Positions 61,358-64,000 of a stretch of DNA of 64,000 nt are shown here, one piece after another. The stretch comes from Komagataeibacter xylinus. GTDB taxonomy: Bacteria; Pseudomonadota; Alphaproteobacteria; Acetobacterales; Acetobacteraceae. The notes beneath the pieces were generated by a model. The model was not told where the DNA came from, did not search any database, and was given only the letters and a program-made list of their open reading frames with translations. The position numbers were made by a program, and so were the translations under genes. How positions within the stretch are numbered: the first letter of the stretch is position 1; every line of letters begins with the position of its first letter. The stretch lies in the NCBI RefSeq assembly GCF_004302915.1, contig NZ_QQBI01000003.1:1-64000 (forward strand), written 5' to 3'.

Positions 61358-62295
61358 TGATCATGCTGCTGACAGGCATGCTGGCCACCGCCGTGCTGGC
61401 CGGTGGCGTGCTGGCGCTGGCGGCCCTTGGCGAAGTGCTGGCCGAGCGCGTGGGCGTGACCAACCTTGGGGTGGAAGGCCTCATGGCGCTGGGGGCGGTG
61501 ACGGCGGTGATGACCGTCTCCTCGGTGCATTCGCCATGGGTCGGACTGCTGGTGGCCATCATGGTGGGTGCCGTGGGCGGCATGGTGTTCGCCTTTGGCG
61601 CGGTGGTGATGCGGGCCAACCAGGTGCTGTGCGGGCTGGCCACGACCTTCATGGGGCTGGGGCTGTCAACCGCGCTGGGCCACAGCTACGCGGGCCAGCC
61701 GGTGGAGACGACCTTCGGGCATGTCAGCATTCCGCTGCTGTCGTCCCTCCCCATCATCGGCCCGGCGCTGTTCGGGCAGAATATCCTCATCATACCGATT
61801 TACGTGCTGCTGCCGCTGGCGGTGCATTTCATCATGTTCCGCACCCGGCACGGGCTGAACATGCGCGCGGTGGGCGAGAACCCGGCGGCGGCGGATGCGG
61901 CGGGCATTCCGGTCATGGCCATGCGCTTTTGGTACGTCACCCTTGGCGGCGCCATGGCGGGCATGGCGGGTGGCTATCTGACGCTGACCTATGTGCCGGT
62001 CTGGTCGGAGGGCATGGTGGCGGGGCGTGGATGGATTGCGCTGGCGCTGGTGATCTTTGCGGGCTACCGGCCCGTTATCGTCACTCTCTCCGCCCTGCTG
62101 TTCGGCCTGGTCACCGCGCTGTCCTTTGTGGGGCAGGCGCATAACTGGCCGATTGACCCCGCCTTCCTCAACATGCTGCCCTATATTGGCACCATGGCTT
62201 TCATCATCGTGCCGGTGGTGGTGTGGCACCGCATGCGCCGGGTCATGGCAGCGCCCGCCGCCCTGGCCCAGCCCTATTACCGCGACGTGCGCTAG
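61357..62295 (+). CDS. ABC transporter permease (BMP/nucleoside importer, subunit 2)
   Basis: A 312-residue permease of the RbsC-like family, YufQ/NupC type, partner of the previous gene. It has about nine helices, with ERVGVTNLGVEGLMALGAV near the N-terminus and GLNMRAVGENPAAADAAGIP as coupling loop. It is the last gene of the importer operon; the next gene is convergent with only 7 bp between the stop codons. No dedicated terminator fits in that gap, so transcripts may overlap. Confidence 0.9.
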   Translation: MIMLLTGMLATAVLAGGVLALAALGEVLAERVGVTNLGVEGLMALGAVTAVMTVSSVHSPWVGLLVAIMVGAVGGMVFAFGAVVMRANQVLCGLATTFMGLGLSTALGHSYAGQPVETTFGHVSIPLLSSLPIIGPALFGQNILIIPIYVLLPLAVHFIMFRTRHGLNMRAVGENPAAADAAGIPVMAMRFWYVTLGGAMAGMAGGYLTLTYVPVWSEGMVAGRGWIALALVIFAGYRPVIVTLSALLFGLVTALSFVGQAHNWPIDPAFLNMLPYIGTMAFIIVPVVVWHRMRRVMAAPAALAQPYYRDVR

Positions 62296-62302
62296 GCCCG
62301 CC

Positions 62303-63385
62303 TTATGGCCGCGGCTGGGCAGGGTGCAGGATATCGGCTGAGATGCGGCGGGCGTAGCTGGCGGAATTGAGACTGTCGGGGAACTGGCCGAGCAGCTTGA
62401 GTTCATCGACATAACGCGCGATCTGGGTTTTCAGGTCATTGCCCACGGGGCTGATGCCCAGCACCTCGTGGCGCATCATCTGCAATATGGCGTCCTGCTG
62501 CATGCCATCAACGCGGCCATCAAGCAGGCTGGCCGCCTCGGCCATGTGGGCGGGGAGCCAGTGGGCGGCATTATAGAGCGCGAGCACGAGGGCCACGGCC
62601 GCCCCGGGCGCATCACGCAGCACATCGGTGGACAGGCCCAGCGCCAGATTGGTGCGCCCGGCATATAACCCGTTTACGCTATTGACCAGTTCCACCACAT
62701 CAAGCGCCGGGTTGCGCAGCAGCCGCCAGGCGAGCGGGTCGTGCAGGGCCACGGCATCGACCGTGCCAGCGGCAAGCGCGTCGTCAATTTCATCGGGCGG
62801 CAGGATGACCCAGTTGGGCGCGGTGTCAGGGTTCAGCCCCTTGCGGCGCAGGATGATGGAGAAGAACAGCCGGTCGGCCATATCGGCATTGAGCACGGCA
62901 ATGCGGCGGCCGATCAGATCCTCGATTTTGGCAATACGCAGTTTGCGCCGCACCAGCAGGCGAAAGGTGCCCGCCTGCAACCCCATGACCAGCCGCACCG
63001 GCAGGTCGGGACTGGCCTGCCACGCCTGCAGCCATGACAGCACGGGGGCCACGGCCGCCATGGCGCGGCCTGCCTGCAGGTCGGCAATGGCGTCACGCCC
63101 GTTGGCTACGCCATCGCGCAGTTGCACGTTCAGGCGGTACTGCAAAAAGAAATCCTGCCGCAGGGCAACATTATACAGGGTGGAAGACTGCGCGTAGGGC
63201 CATGCCAGCGTCATGTCATGGGGCTGGCCATCGAGCAGGGCATCATCGCGGCGCACGATCCGTGCCTGCTGGCGGCTCTGTACCCATTGCGAGCCCACCA
63301 CGGCGCACCCTCCCGCCACCAGCATGGGCACGAATGCCCGGCGGAGCAGCTGGCGTGGCTTTCCTTCCCTGTTCTGTTCGACCAT
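62303..63385 (-). CDS. NMT1/SsuA-like ABC substrate-binding protein
   Basis: A 360-residue periplasmic binding protein of the NMT1/THI5/SsuA-like class, which binds sulfonates, pyrimidine precursors or similar small ligands. An N-terminal hydrophobic segment (RRAFVPMLVAGGCAVVGS) acts as signal or anchor and contains a Cys, though the lipobox is poor. The core has YNVALRQDFFLQYRLNVQL, GRRIAVLNADMADRLFFS and VDAVALHDPLAWRLLRNP, matching the family's two-lobed fold. No permease or ATPase of the matching type is adjacent, so it is an orphan. It converges with the BMP operon. Confidence 0.8.
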   Translation of the reverse strand: MVEQNREGKPRQLLRRAFVPMLVAGGCAVVGSQWVQSRQQARIVRRDDALLDGQPHDMTLAWPYAQSSTLYNVALRQDFFLQYRLNVQLRDGVANGRDAIADLQAGRAMAAVAPVLSWLQAWQASPDLPVRLVMGLQAGTFRLLVRRKLRIAKIEDLIGRRIAVLNADMADRLFFSIILRRKGLNPDTAPNWVILPPDEIDDALAAGTVDAVALHDPLAWRLLRNPALDVVELVNSVNGLYAGRTNLALGLSTDVLRDAPGAAVALVLALYNAAHWLPAHMAEAASLLDGRVDGMQQDAILQMMRHEVLGISPVGNDLKTQIARYVDELKLLGQFPDSLNSASYARRISADILHPAQPRP

Positions 63386-63440
63386 TAGCTGCGGTTTCTC
63401 CTGAGATGCGAAGGCATTACCCTTCTTTTAGCCTGCCGGG

Positions 63441-63490
63441 GTTCCCTTTTTTCCCCTTTTTTAAAAAAAGTTCAAAAGGGGGGTTTACGC
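63441..63490. repeat. Dispersed hairpin repeat, related form F
   Basis: CCCTTTTTTCCCCTTTTTTA then AAAAAAGTTCAAAAGGGGGG. The arms pair imperfectly around a T-run/A-run core like that of the other copies, but the stem is different. It lies between the start of the binding-protein gene and tRNA-Asn and may be only a relative by composition. Confidence 0.35.
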
Positions 63491-63530
63491 TCCCCCATCT
63501 GTGTGGCTATAAGCTGCTCACCAACGCTGA

Positions 63531-63606
63531 TCCCGAATAGCTCAGTTGGTAGAGCAAGCGACTGTTAATCGCTGGGTCGTAGGTTCGAGTCCTACTTCGG
63601 GAGCCA
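63531..63606 (+). tRNA. tRNA-Asn(GTT)
   Basis: A 76-nt gene including encoded CCA. Acceptor TCCCGAA pairs with TTCGGGA, the D arm has AGCTCAGTTGGTAGAGC, the T arm has AGGTTCGAGTCCT, and the anticodon loop CTGTTAA gives anticodon GTT. It is typical of bacterial tRNA-Asn in all arms. Confidence 0.97.
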
Positions 63607-64000
63607 CCTTTCCTTAAAAATTAGTGTTAAATCAGTAGGTTACGGATTTATTTAAATCTGAGCCCATGATGAGCAATGCGCTTTCCGGGGACGTTTCGAC
63701 ACGTCCAGACCGGTTTTGATCGCGGTTTGGGCCTGTTCCAAACCCTCATAATCACCCCCATCATTTTCACATCCCAAGCGGTCATGCCTGCAGTCACCAG
63801 CCTACAGGCGACAGCTTCTTTGCTCTGGTTGAAAATTGTAAGGAAGCCTTGCCGTGGATGACTGTGCCTTGGTGCATGGGTCTAAACACCCAAGATATGC
63901 GTCAATTGCCAAGCCATATTGACTGGGGCACGATCTGCCGCACAATTGGTACAACAGTCCTGAATGAACACGATAGCCTGTGGGCCAGCAGTACGAGAGG
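63607..64000. other. 394-bp right-edge region after tRNA-Asn
   Basis: No recognised gene. Base composition is close to 50% GC, clearly lower than the chromosome around it, as is common downstream of tRNA genes where mobile DNA inserts. A frame at 63676-63861 and one at 63858-64000 are open; only the second has a ribosome site and it runs off the window. Confidence 0.5.
63858..64000 (+). CDS. Unrecognised partial open reading frame at the right edge
   Basis: A frame starting ATG 63858 (MTVPWCMGLNTQDM...) with AAGGAA about 12 bases upstream stays open to the window end, 47 codons. I do not recognise the product. The composition differs from the core genome and it follows a tRNA gene, so an insertion-sequence or island gene is possible. 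It may also be a chance frame. Confidence 0.25.
   Translation, partial: MTVPWCMGLNTQDMRQLPSHIDWGTICRTIGTTVLNEHDSLWASSTR

Noticed and set aside
63988-64000. AGTACGAGAGG at the window end, like the 23S rRNA sarcin-ricin loop
   Set aside because: The sequence before it does not match 23S rRNA, so an 11-base match is taken as chance.

Overview
The window is GC-rich chromosomal DNA from an alphaproteobacterium, most likely an acetic acid bacterium (Acetobacteraceae, close to Komagataeibacter, Novacetimonas or Gluconacetobacter). This rests on protein character (Ros/MucR regulator, GapR/DUF2312, DNPR-type MurE), on gene order, and on short intergenic hairpin repeats that I associate with this group. 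The genus is inference; no search was run.

Left part (1-8.6 kb): a secreted tannase/feruloyl-esterase-like enzyme and a siderophore-interacting flavin reductase lie on the minus strand. Next comes a small mobile-element end, an AlpA-like regulator facing a P4-type tyrosine integrase. The integrase is inserted beside the 3' end of guaA and has repeated ATACCGTCA motifs upstream that look like arm-type sites. Then come guaA, a small exported protein, and a Nudix hydrolase overlapping an orphan receiver protein.

Middle part (9-31 kb): a GT39-type glycosyltransferase and an Lrp regulator, divergent from trxB; a LysR regulator; mucR-sppA-ihfB; a BigR-like ArsR regulator divergent from a TauE/SafE exporter; a UdgX-type uracil-DNA glycosylase with a decayed DUF4130 domain; a FUSC transporter followed by guanine deaminase; a DUF429 protein; tRNA-Ser(CGA); rplU-rpmA, then obgE-proB; a proline-rich membrane-anchored protein; gapR divergent from zwf; an AT-rich SUKH gene; an HSL-type hydrolase; and RNase P RNA.

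Right part (32-57 kb): a complete dcw cluster, mraZ-rsmH-ftsL-ftsI-murE-murF-mraY-murD-ftsW-murG-murC-murB-ddl-ftsQ-ftsA-ftsZ, followed by lpxC, bamD, recN and ligA, all on the plus strand. Twelve of the sixteen junctions from mraZ to lpxC overlap by 1-4 nt. A promoter overlapping three 10-bp-phased CCCAT repeats (a MraZ box) precedes mraZ. FtsL and FtsI carry long histidine-rich periplasmic tails, and FtsA has a proline-rich N-terminal extension.

Right end (57-64 kb): a BMP-family (purine nucleoside type) ABC importer with a Tat-exported binding protein, a convergent NMT1/SsuA-like binding protein, tRNA-Asn(GTT), and an unrecognised open frame at the edge. I see no CRISPR array, complete insertion sequence or replication origin. 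The features most worth follow-up are the guaA-linked integrase end with its operator-like elements, the His-rich septal synthase tails, the UdgX fusion and the dispersed hairpin repeat.
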